From Burkholderiales bacterium (GTDB taxonomy: Bacteria > Pseudomonadota > Gammaproteobacteria > Burkholderiales > JAHFRG01), in NCBI GenBank assembly GCA_035518095.1, contig DATIXX010000010.1:1-64000 (forward strand): a DNA stretch of 64,000 nucleotides, given 5' to 3'. Position numbers and translations under genes: made by a program. Below the pieces are notes generated by a model. That model was given only the letters and a program-made list of their open reading frames with translations. It was not told where the DNA came from and did not search any database. Within the stretch, counting starts at the first letter, position 1. Each line of letters opens with the position of its first letter. Of this stretch, positions 34,875 through 43,727 are shown in pieces.

Positions 34875-35303
34875 TTACTTGATCATACGGGGCGTTTTTT
34901 CGGCGACTCGTGCACCAAACTTTGCGCTGTCGATGATGAAGCGTTCATGCGTGCCCGTGGAAATGGTATCGAGACCATCGTGGGCGCTAACCGAAAATTC
35001 CAGCCGGCGTCCCTCGACTTTGTCTAGTCGGACCCTCACCGTGACGGTGAGACCGGGAGGGGTGGGAGCACAGTGAGTGAGATTTACCCGAGTGCCCAAC
35101 GTTTGCTCACGCGGCCAGTCGAGGCACGGGCGAATCGCCTCGATGCACGCCCACTCGACCAGCCCAACCAGGAAACCGGTTGCCAGTACCGGCGGCATTT
35201 CTCTGAACAACTGCGATTCAGGATAGAGGTATGGAACGGTCTTGGTTGCCGGGATTTCGAACTTGAATTCATACCTAAGGCCGGCCTGCAAATTTGCTCG
35301 CAT
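34875..35303 (-). CDS. Hotdog thioesterase, FlK-like
   Basis: A 142-residue hotdog-fold protein of the fluoroacetyl-CoA thioesterase-like group: TVPYLYPES near 22-30, T42 in VLATGFLVG, E50 in LVEWA and H77 in LTHCAP, the positions of the FlK catalytic triad. FlK of Streptomyces hydrolyses fluoroacetyl-CoA; relatives in other bacteria act on undefined acyl-CoAs. Nothing around it indicates fluorometabolites. It is probably expressed with the ACT-domain gene, 109 bases downstream on the same strand. Family call good, substrate open. Confidence 0.78.
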   Translation of the reverse strand: MRANLQAGLRYEFKFEIPATKTVPYLYPESQLFREMPPVLATGFLVGLVEWACIEAIRPCLDWPREQTLGTRVNLTHCAPTPPGLTVTVRVRLDKVEGRRLEFSVSAHDGLDTISTGTHERFIIDSAKFGARVAEKTPRMIK

Positions 35304-35411
35304 AAGATTCCTTAACTCACCCCGCCGATCTTACGCCAAATTTCCGCTTTTGCGCTTGGGGAGTTGATTGAATTACAGTAAGCTTTTTACAGCATCGTTT
35401 CATGCAAGCTA

Positions 35412-36611
35412 ATGGAAACTCTTAAAGCAGCGGCGGATATACGGGAAAAGTCGCGCATCGCGCGCAGGATGTCGGACATTCAGCCGTTTCATGTAATGGC
35501 GCTACTAGCGCGGGCGCGTGAGCTCGAAGCACAAGGGCGCTCCATTATTCACATGGAAATCGGAGAGCCGGATTTCCCGACACCACATCCTGTCGTGGCG
35601 GCAGGTATACGGGCACTGCAGCAGGGCAATATTCACTATACTCCCGCGCTCGGCCTCCCTCAGCTGCGCGAAGCAATCGCAACGTTCTATTTAAAGCGTT
35701 ACGGACTTAGGATTTCGCCTGCGCGCATTATCGTTACTCCCGGTGCATCCGGCGCCCTGCTTTTGGCTTTGGGCATTCTGGTTAATTCCGGTGATAAGGT
35801 GTTGATAAGCGATCCGGGCTACCCCTGCAATCGCCATTTCGCGCGACTTATAGAAAGTGTCCCAGTAAGCATAGTAACGAGCGCCGCTAATGGTTATCAG
35901 CTTACTTCTGAACTCATCGCCCAACATTGGGAGGCCACCACTGCGGCAGCAATAATTGCATCTCCCGCAAACCCGACGGGAACTCTGCTCGGGGCGCAAA
36001 ATCTGCGACTCATTGTGGAAAAGGTGCGTGCTCTGGGTGGCGCGCTTATCGCCGATGAGATCTACCATGGTCTCGTATACGACGGGGAAGCCACAAGTGC
36101 GTTGTCTGTTTCGGACGGGGTTTTTGTCATTAACAGCTTTTCCAAATATTTTGGAATGACCGGCTGGCGCTTGGGCTGGCTGGTGGCACCCGAATCCTGT
36201 GTACACGATGCCGACAAACTTGCTCAGAATATTTTTCTCGCTGCATCCACTCCTGCCCAATACGCTGCGCTTGCGGCCTTTCAACCTGATAGCATTGCCA
36301 TACTGGAACAGCGCCGCGCTGAATTCAAACTCCGCCGTGACTATTTGCTGCCCGCTGTACGCAAGCTCGGGCTTGAAGTTCCGGTTAACCCCCAAGGCGC
36401 CTTCTACCTTTATGCCGACAGCAGCCGGTATGCCGATGACAGCGAAACGTTCGCTTGGGAAATTCTTGAGCGCGCCGGGGTTGCCGTCGCTCCGGGAGTG
36501 GATTTCGGCAGCCACGAAGCAAGGCAGCACGTTCGATTCTCCTACACGACTTCTTTGGAAAATCTGATGGAAGGAATCCGGCGACTGGAAATTTTCCTCC
36601 ACAATAGCTGA
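35412..36611 (+). CDS. PLP-dependent class I/II aminotransferase
   Basis: A 399-residue fold-type I aminotransferase. The PLP lysine is K245 in NSFSKYFGMTGWR; SPANPTG (184-190), DEIYHGLVY and the C-terminal RFSYTTS arginine motif (substrate carboxylate) are all present. It belongs to the broad aspartate/aromatic/alanine group often annotated as aspC- or alaA-like; the precise substrate is not clear. An internal ATG at codon 20 is an alternative start. It is alone in its direction, divergent from the thioesterase gene. No decay. Confidence 0.88.
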   Translation: METLKAAADIREKSRIARRMSDIQPFHVMALLARARELEAQGRSIIHMEIGEPDFPTPHPVVAAGIRALQQGNIHYTPALGLPQLREAIATFYLKRYGLRISPARIIVTPGASGALLLALGILVNSGDKVLISDPGYPCNRHFARLIESVPVSIVTSAANGYQLTSELIAQHWEATTAAAIIASPANPTGTLLGAQNLRLIVEKVRALGGALIADEIYHGLVYDGEATSALSVSDGVFVINSFSKYFGMTGWRLGWLVAPESCVHDADKLAQNIFLAASTPAQYAALAAFQPDSIAILEQRRAEFKLRRDYLLPAVRKLGLEVPVNPQGAFYLYADSSRYADDSETFAWEILERAGVAVAPGVDFGSHEARQHVRFSYTTSLENLMEGIRRLEIFLHNS

Positions 36612-37057
36612 TACACGGCTGTATTCCCACTTCGACCGAGCAATCTTGAACTAGAGTGACTTCGCCTTGCCTCAACAACTCGGAATTTGAATGCCTGGCT
36701 CGTATATAAAGCCGAGAAATTCCCCTTGCATCGGGTCGAGCGATGCCCAAAAGCCTTTGTCCATTCTCAGAATTCGGCAGGATCCGGCCAAAACAACTTT
36801 GAAGCCAGGAAAGCGAGCGCCTACTATCAAAACTGTAAGCTGCTGAATCTAAGTTCTATTCTAACCAGTTGCGATTCACTTGCCGCATGAGGTGTCTACG
36901 GTCAGCCTAACGTCACGTTTTTCCAGCAGCACTGGCGGCGCCGTAACCAAGCGGTTTACCGAAAACACGTCCCAGTATTCATCGTACACATACGGGTGTT
37001 GCCGGTGCCCCCCCGCAAGGCGCACCGTCCGAACCATTGATCACCGGGGATGGAATG
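36612..37057. other. Intergenic region after the aminotransferase gene
   Basis: No supported gene. Near the right end GGTGC and GCACC (about 37009-37027) could form a short hairpin around a C-run; too weak to call a terminator. Confidence 0.4.
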
Positions 37058-37756
37058 TCAAACTTGGTTGCGGTAATTTTTCAGGATCTGCTGCAGCCGC
37101 TGTTTTTCACTGATGACCTTCTGTGCGTACTGATTGGATCCATCGTCCAGGGCCCCATTGTACATTTGAAGCCCGCCGGTAAGGTCCCCGCTGCGCACAA
37201 TGCATTCCCTCAATATTCTGGCGCCGAGCAGGATATTTGTCTCGGGCTCGAGAACCGCTTTCTCCCCGCCCGACGCAATTATTTTCTCCATATGGTACTT
37301 CGGAATCACCTGCATCAAGCCTTTTGCGCCAGCGACGCTTTCCGCGATAGGGTTAAACCTCGATTCGACCGCCATTACCGCGATGATCAGCAAAGGATCT
37401 AGACCGGTCTCCTTGCCCGCGGAGAAAGCCGCTCCAACCAAGTTCAACGTGGCATCCAAAGACACCCGATATCGCTTCGAAACAAATTCCGCGAGCGCCA
37501 GCAATTTGCCATCCTCCGGCACCCTTGGCTGCACCATGTCTTGCTGCGGCGCAGTTTCCGTCTCTTTTTGAATCGGCGGGAGCGCATATTTTGGAGAATC
37601 GACTGCAGTGGTATCAATTTGAGGCAAGTTCGCAGACTGCAGGCTCAATGCGAGCGACAGTAGACTCACCAGCAAAGCTAAGAAAATGAGCAAGCTTCGG
37701 CCCTTCCCGGGCAACGAAGCGATATGATCCATTTCGATGTGCGTAGAATTAATCAT
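37058..37756 (-). CDS. Lytic transglycosylase, SLT domain, membrane-anchored
   Basis: With the ATG at 37756 (GAGGAGG eleven bases upstream) the product has 232 residues: a cytoplasmic N-tail, one transmembrane helix (about 22-38), a linker, and a C-terminal SLT domain with catalytic E131 in AVESRFNP, then GAKGLMQVIPKY and MYNGALDDG. It would cleave peptidoglycan glycan strands in the periplasm, forming 1,6-anhydro ends. No partner secretion or pilus genes adjacent. Compare the secreted soluble transglycosylase further right. Catalytic motifs intact. Confidence 0.87.
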   Translation of the reverse strand: MINSTHIEMDHIASLPGKGRSLLIFLALLVSLLSLALSLQSANLPQIDTTAVDSPKYALPPIQKETETAPQQDMVQPRVPEDGKLLALAEFVSKRYRVSLDATLNLVGAAFSAGKETGLDPLLIIAVMAVESRFNPIAESVAGAKGLMQVIPKYHMEKIIASGGEKAVLEPETNILLGARILRECIVRSGDLTGGLQMYNGALDDGSNQYAQKVISEKQRLQQILKNYRNQV

Positions 37757-38348
37757 GTTTGCAAATACCTCCTCGTTTACTAGCCGATATGCTGCATAAA
37801 TACCGAAATGCATCCGAGGACCATTTATTTCCTGCGGGTCGCGTGCTCAAGCGGCTTTTAAACTGATTAGGTAAGACATTGCCGCTAGGGTATTTGTGCA
37901 AAGCAGCATAATTATATCATGCTGTTTAGAAACCGGTTATTAATTTTATGCGTTAGCAATCAACTCATTATGATGCGTTGCGATATAAGTACCCGCCTAA
38001 AAACCTATAAAAATCTTGCATCTAATTCCAGCCATTTCATAACTCATTGATTAATTAATAACTATTTTTTCTGAACGCCTGTTACAATCTGCCTCTGTAG
38101 CACTCGCTTTTTAACTATGCGTTTACATTCAGTAACATGGACATTTTAGAATGTCATCGGCCCTCCAACAGATACTAAGACCAAAAAGCTTTCTTTCCTA
38201 TTCCGATTTCCCGCCCCGGCGTCCAAAAATGAGCGATAATATTAGCGCTCGCCCGGATAATCCGACTCGGTGATGAGGACGCAGCACAGCGACTACGGCT
38301 AACCCCCGCTTGAAATGGAAGGGCATTTCGTAGTCGCCGCCGAATTAG
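37757..38348. other. AT-rich intergenic region between transglycosylase and histone-like gene
   Basis: No protein gene. The stretch 37900-38110 is strikingly AT-rich for this genome. At the right end a nine-base inverted repeat, GCGACTACG (38289-38297) and CGTAGTCGC (38329-38337), lies just past the stop of the histone-like gene and could stop or stabilise its transcript. A small RNA gene here cannot be ruled out. Confidence 0.45.
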
Positions 38349-38687
38349 TTACAATGGCCTTGACCCGGTCGGAGCAAAAGGCCAAGCCGACGGTGCTGGG
38401 GTTGACATCGGCTTTGGTGCTGGCGCCGAGGCGGGACTGGTGGTTACTGGCGCTGCCGCCGGCTTGGTGACTCTCGCCGTTTTCCGGGCAAGTCTCTTGG
38501 CCGATTTCTTTCTTACCGACTTCTTTGCTGACTTCTTTTTGGCCGCAGTTTTCCAGGCAGACTTCTTTGCCACGGCCTTCTTTTTTTTGGTTGTTTTCTT
38601 TTTGGCCAACTTTCGCATCGCTTTGCTTCTTCCTATCGTTTTTTTATTTTTACCGGCCTTCTTTTTCGATTTACGTTTCGTTGCCAT
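38349..38687 (-). CDS. Histone H1-like lysine-rich DNA-binding protein
   Basis: A 112-residue protein with an N-terminal 75 residues almost made of Lys, Ala and Ser/Thr (repeats such as KKKTTKKKK, AAKKKSAKK, RKKSAKR) and a C-terminal Pro/Ala/Ser tail. This composition matches bacterial H1-like proteins (as in Bordetella and other betaproteobacteria) that compact DNA or modulate expression. The start is preceded by GGAGGCAG. The repeat-rich DNA makes the length prone to slippage, so strain variation would be expected. Target and regulation unknown. Confidence 0.85.
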   Translation of the reverse strand: MATKRKSKKKAGKNKKTIGRSKAMRKLAKKKTTKKKKAVAKKSAWKTAAKKKSAKKSVRKKSAKRLARKTARVTKPAAAPVTTSPASAPAPKPMSTPAPSAWPFAPTGSRPL

Positions 38688-38919
38688 AACTGCCTCCTAC
38701 ACTAAGGTTAAACACGGTGCTACGCATGCTGCCACGTTCGACAACCACCTCACCACAATTTGTTATAGCTGCTTCGCCGACTCACCACGGCGGGGTTCAG
38801 CAGGAACGGTGCCAGTTTACAGCCGGCACAGTTTTGCTCTCAATCTCCTCGCGCGACCCAGGCTCAGGACCCATCCGGTCGCCTTTTCATGCCCGTTTCA
38901 GTAAAGCGACCACTTCGCA

Positions 38920-40062
38920 TCAGTCCCAGTTCAATGCCCCGCCGGTTTGATACTCGGTGACGCGTGTTTCAAAAAAGTTTTTTTCCTTTTTCAGATCAAT
39001 CAGCTCGCTCATCCAAGGGAAAGGATTGGTCGCGCCTTGGTATAGCGTGTCCAAGCCAATTTGCTGACAGCGGCGGTTGGCGACATAGCGCAAGTATTCC
39101 TTGAACATTGACGCGTTAAGACCCAATACACCGCGTGGCATGGTGTCTTCGGCATACCGGTACTCCAGCTCCACACCTTTTTGGATCAACCCTTTAATGT
39201 CTTCTCGGAACTCTGGCGTCCACAAGTGCGGGTTTTCCATCTTGATTTGATTAATAACGTCAATACCGAAGTTGCAGTGCATCGATTCATCGCGCATGAT
39301 GTACTGATATTGTTCAGCCGCGCCGGTCATTTTATTTTGCCGTCCCAGCGCGAGTATCTGGGTGAATCCAACATAGAAGAACATCCCTTCCATGATGCAC
39401 GCAAACACGATTAAACTCCCCAGGAGCTTCTGGTCGTTTTCCATTGAGCCAGTCTTGAATTCCGGGTTGGTCAACGTATCAATGAATGGAAGTAGAAATT
39501 CGTCCTTGTCACGTATGCTCGCAATTTCGTGGTACATGTTGAAAATTTCACCCTCGTCGAGTCCCAAGCTTTCCGTTATGTACTGGTAAGCGTGAGTGTG
39601 AATAGCCTCCTCGAATGCCTGGCGCAGCAAATACTGCCGGCATTCGGGGTTGGTGATATGCCGGTACGTACCGAGAACGATGTTATTCGCTGCGAGACTG
39701 TCGGCGGTGACAAAAAACCCCAGATTGCGTTTAACGATGAGTCGCTCATCTTCGGTAAGGCCGTGTGGGTCCCTCCACAGCGCAATATCTCGACTCATAT
39801 TGATTTCCTGCGGCATCCAGTGATTGGCGCATGCGGCAAGATATTTTTCCCACGCCCACTTGTACTTGAACGGCACCAGTTGATTAACATCGGCGCGGCA
39901 GTTGATGATATGTTTGTCTTCCACCGAAATGCGCTTCACGCTGTTGCCGGCGGCATAGCGCTCGTCGGGTTTTGTAAATGCAGGCGCAGCTGCGATGAAC
40001 CCCGCCACCGGCTGCAGGCCGAGACCCGGAACCGAATTCAAATCATCTTCGAATTGCAACAT
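38920..40062 (-). CDS. nrdB: Class Ia ribonucleotide reductase small subunit
   Basis: A 380-residue R2 protein. The diiron/radical site can be traced: E152 and H155 in [10 protein letters not shown], with the radical tyrosine Y159, and further ligands in the [13 protein letters not shown] helix. It houses the tyrosyl radical that starts nucleotide reduction in NrdA. It lies 35 bases downstream of nrdA on the same strand and shares its NrdR-type promoter. The C-terminal tail that docks on NrdA is present ([14 protein letters not shown]). Confidence 0.95.
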   Translation of the reverse strand: MLQFEDDLNSVPGLGLQPVAGFIAAAPAFTKPDERYAAGNSVKRISVEDKHIINCRADVNQLVPFKYKWAWEKYLAACANHWMPQEINMSRDIALWRDPHGLTEDERLIVKRNLGFFVTADSLAANNIVLGTYRHITNPECRQYLLRQAFEEAIHTHAYQYITESLGLDEGEIFNMYHEIASIRDKDEFLLPFIDTLTNPEFKTGSMENDQKLLGSLIVFACIMEGMFFYVGFTQILALGRQNKMTGAAEQYQYIMRDESMHCNFGIDVINQIKMENPHLWTPEFREDIKGLIQKGVELEYRYAEDTMPRGVLGLNASMFKEYLRYVANRRCQQIGLDTLYQGATNPFPWMSELIDLKKEKNFFETRVTEYQTGGALNWD

Positions 40063-40097
40063 CTTCTCTCCTTTATGTAGTTATAGGTGGATGCTAA

Positions 40098-42953
40098 TCA
40101 CTGACAGGATTCACAACTGGGATTGTCGATGGAACATAACTCCACCCCATCCCGTTTCTGGCCCTCTGTTACCGGCACCGCATTGAGCTGTCCGGCCTTG
40201 ACCGTGGACTTCTCTGCGTGCGTTGCACCCAACGTGCGCAGATAATAGGTCGTCTTCAGCGCGCGGCGCCACGCCAACCTGTATATCTCATCCAGCTTTT
40301 TGCCACTCGCTCCGGCCATATAAATATTAAGGGACTGCGCCTGATCAATCCATTTCTGGCGGCGCGACGCCGCCTCCACCAGAAACACCGGATCGATTTC
40401 GAAGGCAGATGCGTAAAGGTTGCGGATATCGCTGGGAATTCGATCGATTTTCGACAGACCACCATCAAAATACTTTAAATCGGAAATCATCACTTCATCC
40501 CACATCCCGAGTTTCTTCAGGTCCGCCACGAGATACCGATTGACTACAGTAAATTCTCCGGAAAGATTGGATTTGACATACAGGTTCTGGTATGTGGGTT
40601 CAATACTCGCCGAAACCCCGATGATATTGGCGATCGTAGCGGTAGGCGCAATTGCAAGACAATTGGAATTGCGCATGCCGTAGTTTTTGATGCGCGCACG
40701 CAGCGCACCCCAGTCGAGCGTCGACGATTCATCGACCTCGACATCGCCTCCACGCTCCTGCCGCAGTAGCTTTAAGGTATCCTGCGGCAATACGCCACGG
40801 TCCCACAGTGAACCGGCATATGAGGGATAGCGCCCGCGTTCGGCAGCGAGCGCGGTAGAGGCCCAATACGCATGATATGCCACCGCTTCCATGGAACGGT
40901 CGGCAAATTCAATTGCATCCTGCGATGCGTACGGAATGCGTAGTTCATGCAAACAATCTTGGAAACCCATGATGCCAAGCCCCACAGGCCGATGCTTGAG
41001 ATTGGAATTGCGAGCCTTGTTGACGGCATAAAAATTGATGTCGATGACGTTATCCAGCATGCGCATGGCGGTACTCACGGTGCGCCTCAGCTTGTCATGG
41101 TCAAGCTTACCATCCTTAAGGTGGGCAACCAGGTTGAGAGAACCCAAATTGCACACCGCAATTTCCGAGTTGTTGGTGTTGAGTGTAATCTCAGTACAGA
41201 GATTTGAACTGTGCACGACACCCACATGTCGCTGAGGAGAGCGGATATTGCAGGCGTCCTTGAAGGTAATCCATGGATGTCCGGTTTCAAACAACATGGT
41301 TAGCATCTTGCGCCACAGCGTCAGCGCGGGGAGTTTCTTATATAGCTTAATTTCACCCTTGGCGGCTTTCGCTTCGTAAGCGGTATACGCCTGTTCGAAT
41401 TCCTTGCCATATTTATCGTGCAGGTCCGGCACATCCGACGGTGAAAACAGCGTCCATTCGGCGCCTTCGACGACACGCTTCATAAACAGGTCTGGAATCC
41501 AATTGGCGGTGTTCATGTCATGGGTGCGGCGGCGGTCGTCACCGGTGTTCTTGCGCAGTTCAAGAAATTCTTCGATATCCAAATGCCAAGTCTCGAGGTA
41601 CGAGCAAACCGCACCCTTGCGTTTGCCGCCTTGGTTCACCGCTACCGCAGTATCGTTCACGACTTTCAGGAATGGCACCACACCCTGGGACTTGCCGTTG
41701 GTGCCTTTGATATGGCTGCCCAGCGCACGTACCGGCGTCCAGTCATTGCCTAAACCCCCGGCATATTTGGCAAGAAGAGCGTTCTCCTTGATCGCTTCGT
41801 AAATCCCATCGAGATCATCTTTGACGGTCGCAAGGTAACAGCTGGAAAGCTGTGAACGTAAGGTACCGGAATTGAATAGTGTGGGCGTAGAGCTCATGAA
41901 ATCGAAATTTGAGAGCACGTTATAGAACTCAATGGCGCGCGCCTCGCGTTCGACCTCATTGAGCGCTAATCCCATGGCCACGCGCATGAAGAATGCTTGC
42001 GGGAGTTCAATGTGGCGGCCGCGGATGTGCAAGAAGTAGCGATCATATAGGGTTTGTAATCCAAGGTAGCCGAACTGAAGATCACGACCCGCATCCAGCG
42101 CTGCGGCCAGGCGCCGCAGATCGTAACGCGCGAGGCGCGGATCCAATAGTTCAGCATCGATGCCCTCTTGCAGAAAGCGCGGAAAATATTCGGCGTAAGC
42201 GGCCACCATCTGTTCCTGAGTGACCTCTTCGCCGAGCGCCTCAAGGCGAATTGAGTGCAACAACAAGCGCGCAGTTACAACACTATAGGCCGGGTCTTTT
42301 TCAATCAGCGAGCGCGCCGACAGAATCGCCGACCTGCGCACCTCTTCCGCTGGCACGCCGTCGTAAAGGTCCTTGAGCGTAGATCTGAGGATCAGCCCTG
42401 CATCCACGGCCTGTCCCAGCCCCGCGCAGGAAGCTTGCAATCGCGCGCTCAAACGCTGCATGTCGAGCGGAACTTTGCGGCCGTTTTCGACCACATTGAT
42501 TACCTGAGGTGGCGCAGCAGCTTCGATTAGCGCCTTTTGTTTGGCGCGGTTGCGGGCGCGCTCTTCGCGGTACAGCACATAAGAGCGTGCCACTTCGTGC
42601 TCTCCCGATCGCATGAGGGACAGCTCTACCTGATCCTGAATATCTTCGATATGGAAAGTACCGCCGTTCGGCTGGCGGCGCATCAGCGCATTCACCACAG
42701 TTTCAGTAAGCTTCGCAACCATTTCCCGAATGCGCGCCGAAGCGGCGCCCTGTCCGCCGTTCACGGCGATGTACGCCTTAGTCATCGCCAGTGAAATTTT
42801 GACCGGCTCGAACGCGACTACGCTGCCGTTGCGGCGGATGACCTTGTACTGCGCAAAACGTGGGTCCTGGTCAAGAATAGGCGCAATATCTGAAGGGCTG
42901 ATTCCGGCCGCGGAGACGGCAGAATCGTTTTCAGTAGCAATGAGCTGCTGCAT
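40098..42953 (-). CDS. nrdA: Class Ia ribonucleotide reductase large subunit with ATP-cone
   Basis: A 951-residue R1 subunit. N-terminal ATP-cone (about 35-130) for activity control by ATP/dATP; active-site cysteines in SSCYLATV, NLCTEI (thiyl-radical cysteine) and VCNLGSLN; C-terminal redox pair C-x2-C in SCESCQ, which is re-reduced by thioredoxin or glutaredoxin. It reduces ribonucleoside diphosphates to deoxy forms. Some proteobacterial NrdA of this length have extra insertions; nothing looks broken. First gene of nrdAB. The upstream 200 bases contain two NrdR-box-like palindromes and a sigma70 promoter. Confidence 0.95.
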   Translation of the reverse strand: MQQLIATENDSAVSAAGISPSDIAPILDQDPRFAQYKVIRRNGSVVAFEPVKISLAMTKAYIAVNGGQGAASARIREMVAKLTETVVNALMRRQPNGGTFHIEDIQDQVELSLMRSGEHEVARSYVLYREERARNRAKQKALIEAAAPPQVINVVENGRKVPLDMQRLSARLQASCAGLGQAVDAGLILRSTLKDLYDGVPAEEVRRSAILSARSLIEKDPAYSVVTARLLLHSIRLEALGEEVTQEQMVAAYAEYFPRFLQEGIDAELLDPRLARYDLRRLAAALDAGRDLQFGYLGLQTLYDRYFLHIRGRHIELPQAFFMRVAMGLALNEVEREARAIEFYNVLSNFDFMSSTPTLFNSGTLRSQLSSCYLATVKDDLDGIYEAIKENALLAKYAGGLGNDWTPVRALGSHIKGTNGKSQGVVPFLKVVNDTAVAVNQGGKRKGAVCSYLETWHLDIEEFLELRKNTGDDRRRTHDMNTANWIPDLFMKRVVEGAEWTLFSPSDVPDLHDKYGKEFEQAYTAYEAKAAKGEIKLYKKLPALTLWRKMLTMLFETGHPWITFKDACNIRSPQRHVGVVHSSNLCTEITLNTNNSEIAVCNLGSLNLVAHLKDGKLDHDKLRRTVSTAMRMLDNVIDINFYAVNKARNSNLKHRPVGLGIMGFQDCLHELRIPYASQDAIEFADRSMEAVAYHAYWASTALAAERGRYPSYAGSLWDRGVLPQDTLKLLRQERGGDVEVDESSTLDWGALRARIKNYGMRNSNCLAIAPTATIANIIGVSASIEPTYQNLYVKSNLSGEFTVVNRYLVADLKKLGMWDEVMISDLKYFDGGLSKIDRIPSDIRNLYASAFEIDPVFLVEAASRRQKWIDQAQSLNIYMAGASGKKLDEIYRLAWRRALKTTYYLRTLGATHAEKSTVKAGQLNAVPVTEGQKRDGVELCSIDNPSCESCQ

Positions 42954-43033
42954 CTCGATGTCTCCTGATATTTTGTAATTTTTTTAAGTTTTTATATGTA
43001 ACCACTTAAGGCAACAGGGCGTTGCCCGTTAAA

Positions 43034-43144
43034 CTACTATATGTAGTCAAAAACAGCCCTTCCTTGACCAATTCTAGTAGGTTGACTTCGGGACTGCAAC
43101 TACTTTTTGTGGTGAAAGGGTGGGAGGGATACTATATATTGTAA
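43034..43144 (-). promoter_or_regulatory. nrdAB promoter with two NrdR-box-like palindromes
   Basis: On the minus strand, TTGCAG (43099-43094) and TAGAAT (43076-43071) with a 17-base spacer form a promoter. One palindrome, ACTACTATATGTAGT (43033-43047), lies downstream of the -10. A second, ACTATATATTGT (43131-43142), lies upstream of the -35. Both match the NrdR box ACACWATATATWGTGT in the core (11 and 13 of 16 positions by hand). Confidence 0.6.
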
Positions 43145-43154
43145 AACGATTGAA

Positions 43155-43727
43155 TTAGCTGCGAACATCCTGAAAAAAGCGCTGCCAATCAAAAAAAGGG
43201 CCGGGGTCCGTCTTGCGCCCTGGCGCAATCGCAGAATGCCCGACGATATCCTTGACTGGGTAAACCCGCTTCAACTCTAAGGTTAGCGCAGCCAGCGCGG
43301 CATACTGAGAATCCCGAAACGGCAGTAGATTGCTTCCTTCCAGTTCTATTCCGATCGAAAAGTCGTTGCAGCGTAGGCGGCCGTGCCATTTCGATGTTCC
43401 CGCATGCCAAGCACGCTTTAAGCAAGGAACAAATTGCAGGATTTGCCCGTCGCGCCGTATAAAAAAATGCGCCGAGACCTTCAGTCCACAAATCACCCGG
43501 TAATAAGGGTGGCCCGACGCAGCGAGTCGGTTGGTAAACAGCTCGAGCACCGCAGGCCCGCCGAATTCGTTGGGCGGCAGGCTGATATTATGGATGACCA
43601 ATAACTCGATTGCGCCGTCTATTGGCCGCTCGTCGCAATTGGGTGACGGGAGAAAGCGCGCGCCTTGCAATACACCTTGGGAATCTAGCTGCAAGCGCAG
43701 AGTCGAAGGCTGCCGGTTCTGGTTCAA
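43155..43727 (-). CDS. ampD: 1,6-anhydro-N-acetylmuramyl-L-alanine amidase AmpD
   Basis: A 190-residue cytoplasmic N-acetylmuramyl-L-alanine amidase: zinc ligands H46 (VIHNIS), H164 (VGHSAIAPG) and D174 (KTDPG), as in AmpD, with the conserved GRKTDPGP. It cleaves the stem peptide from recycled anhydro-muropeptides and so controls AmpR-type beta-lactamase induction where present. The start is TTG, overlapping the pilR stop (TTGA), so it is translated as the last gene of PP0621-pilS-pilR-ampD. No ampE proper or ampR nearby. Confidence 0.93.
   Translation of the reverse strand: MNQNRQPSTLRLQLDSQGVLQGARFLPSPNCDERPIDGAIELLVIHNISLPPNEFGGPAVLELFTNRLAASGHPYYRVICGLKVSAHFFIRRDGQILQFVPCLKRAWHAGTSKWHGRLRCNDFSIGIELEGSNLLPFRDSQYAALAALTLELKRVYPVKDIVGHSAIAPGRKTDPGPFFDWQRFFQDVRS

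Noticed and set aside
35691-36602. 303-codon minus-strand frame opposite the aminotransferase gene
   Set aside because: Antisense of an intact PLP enzyme; GC-rich codon bias alone keeps it open.
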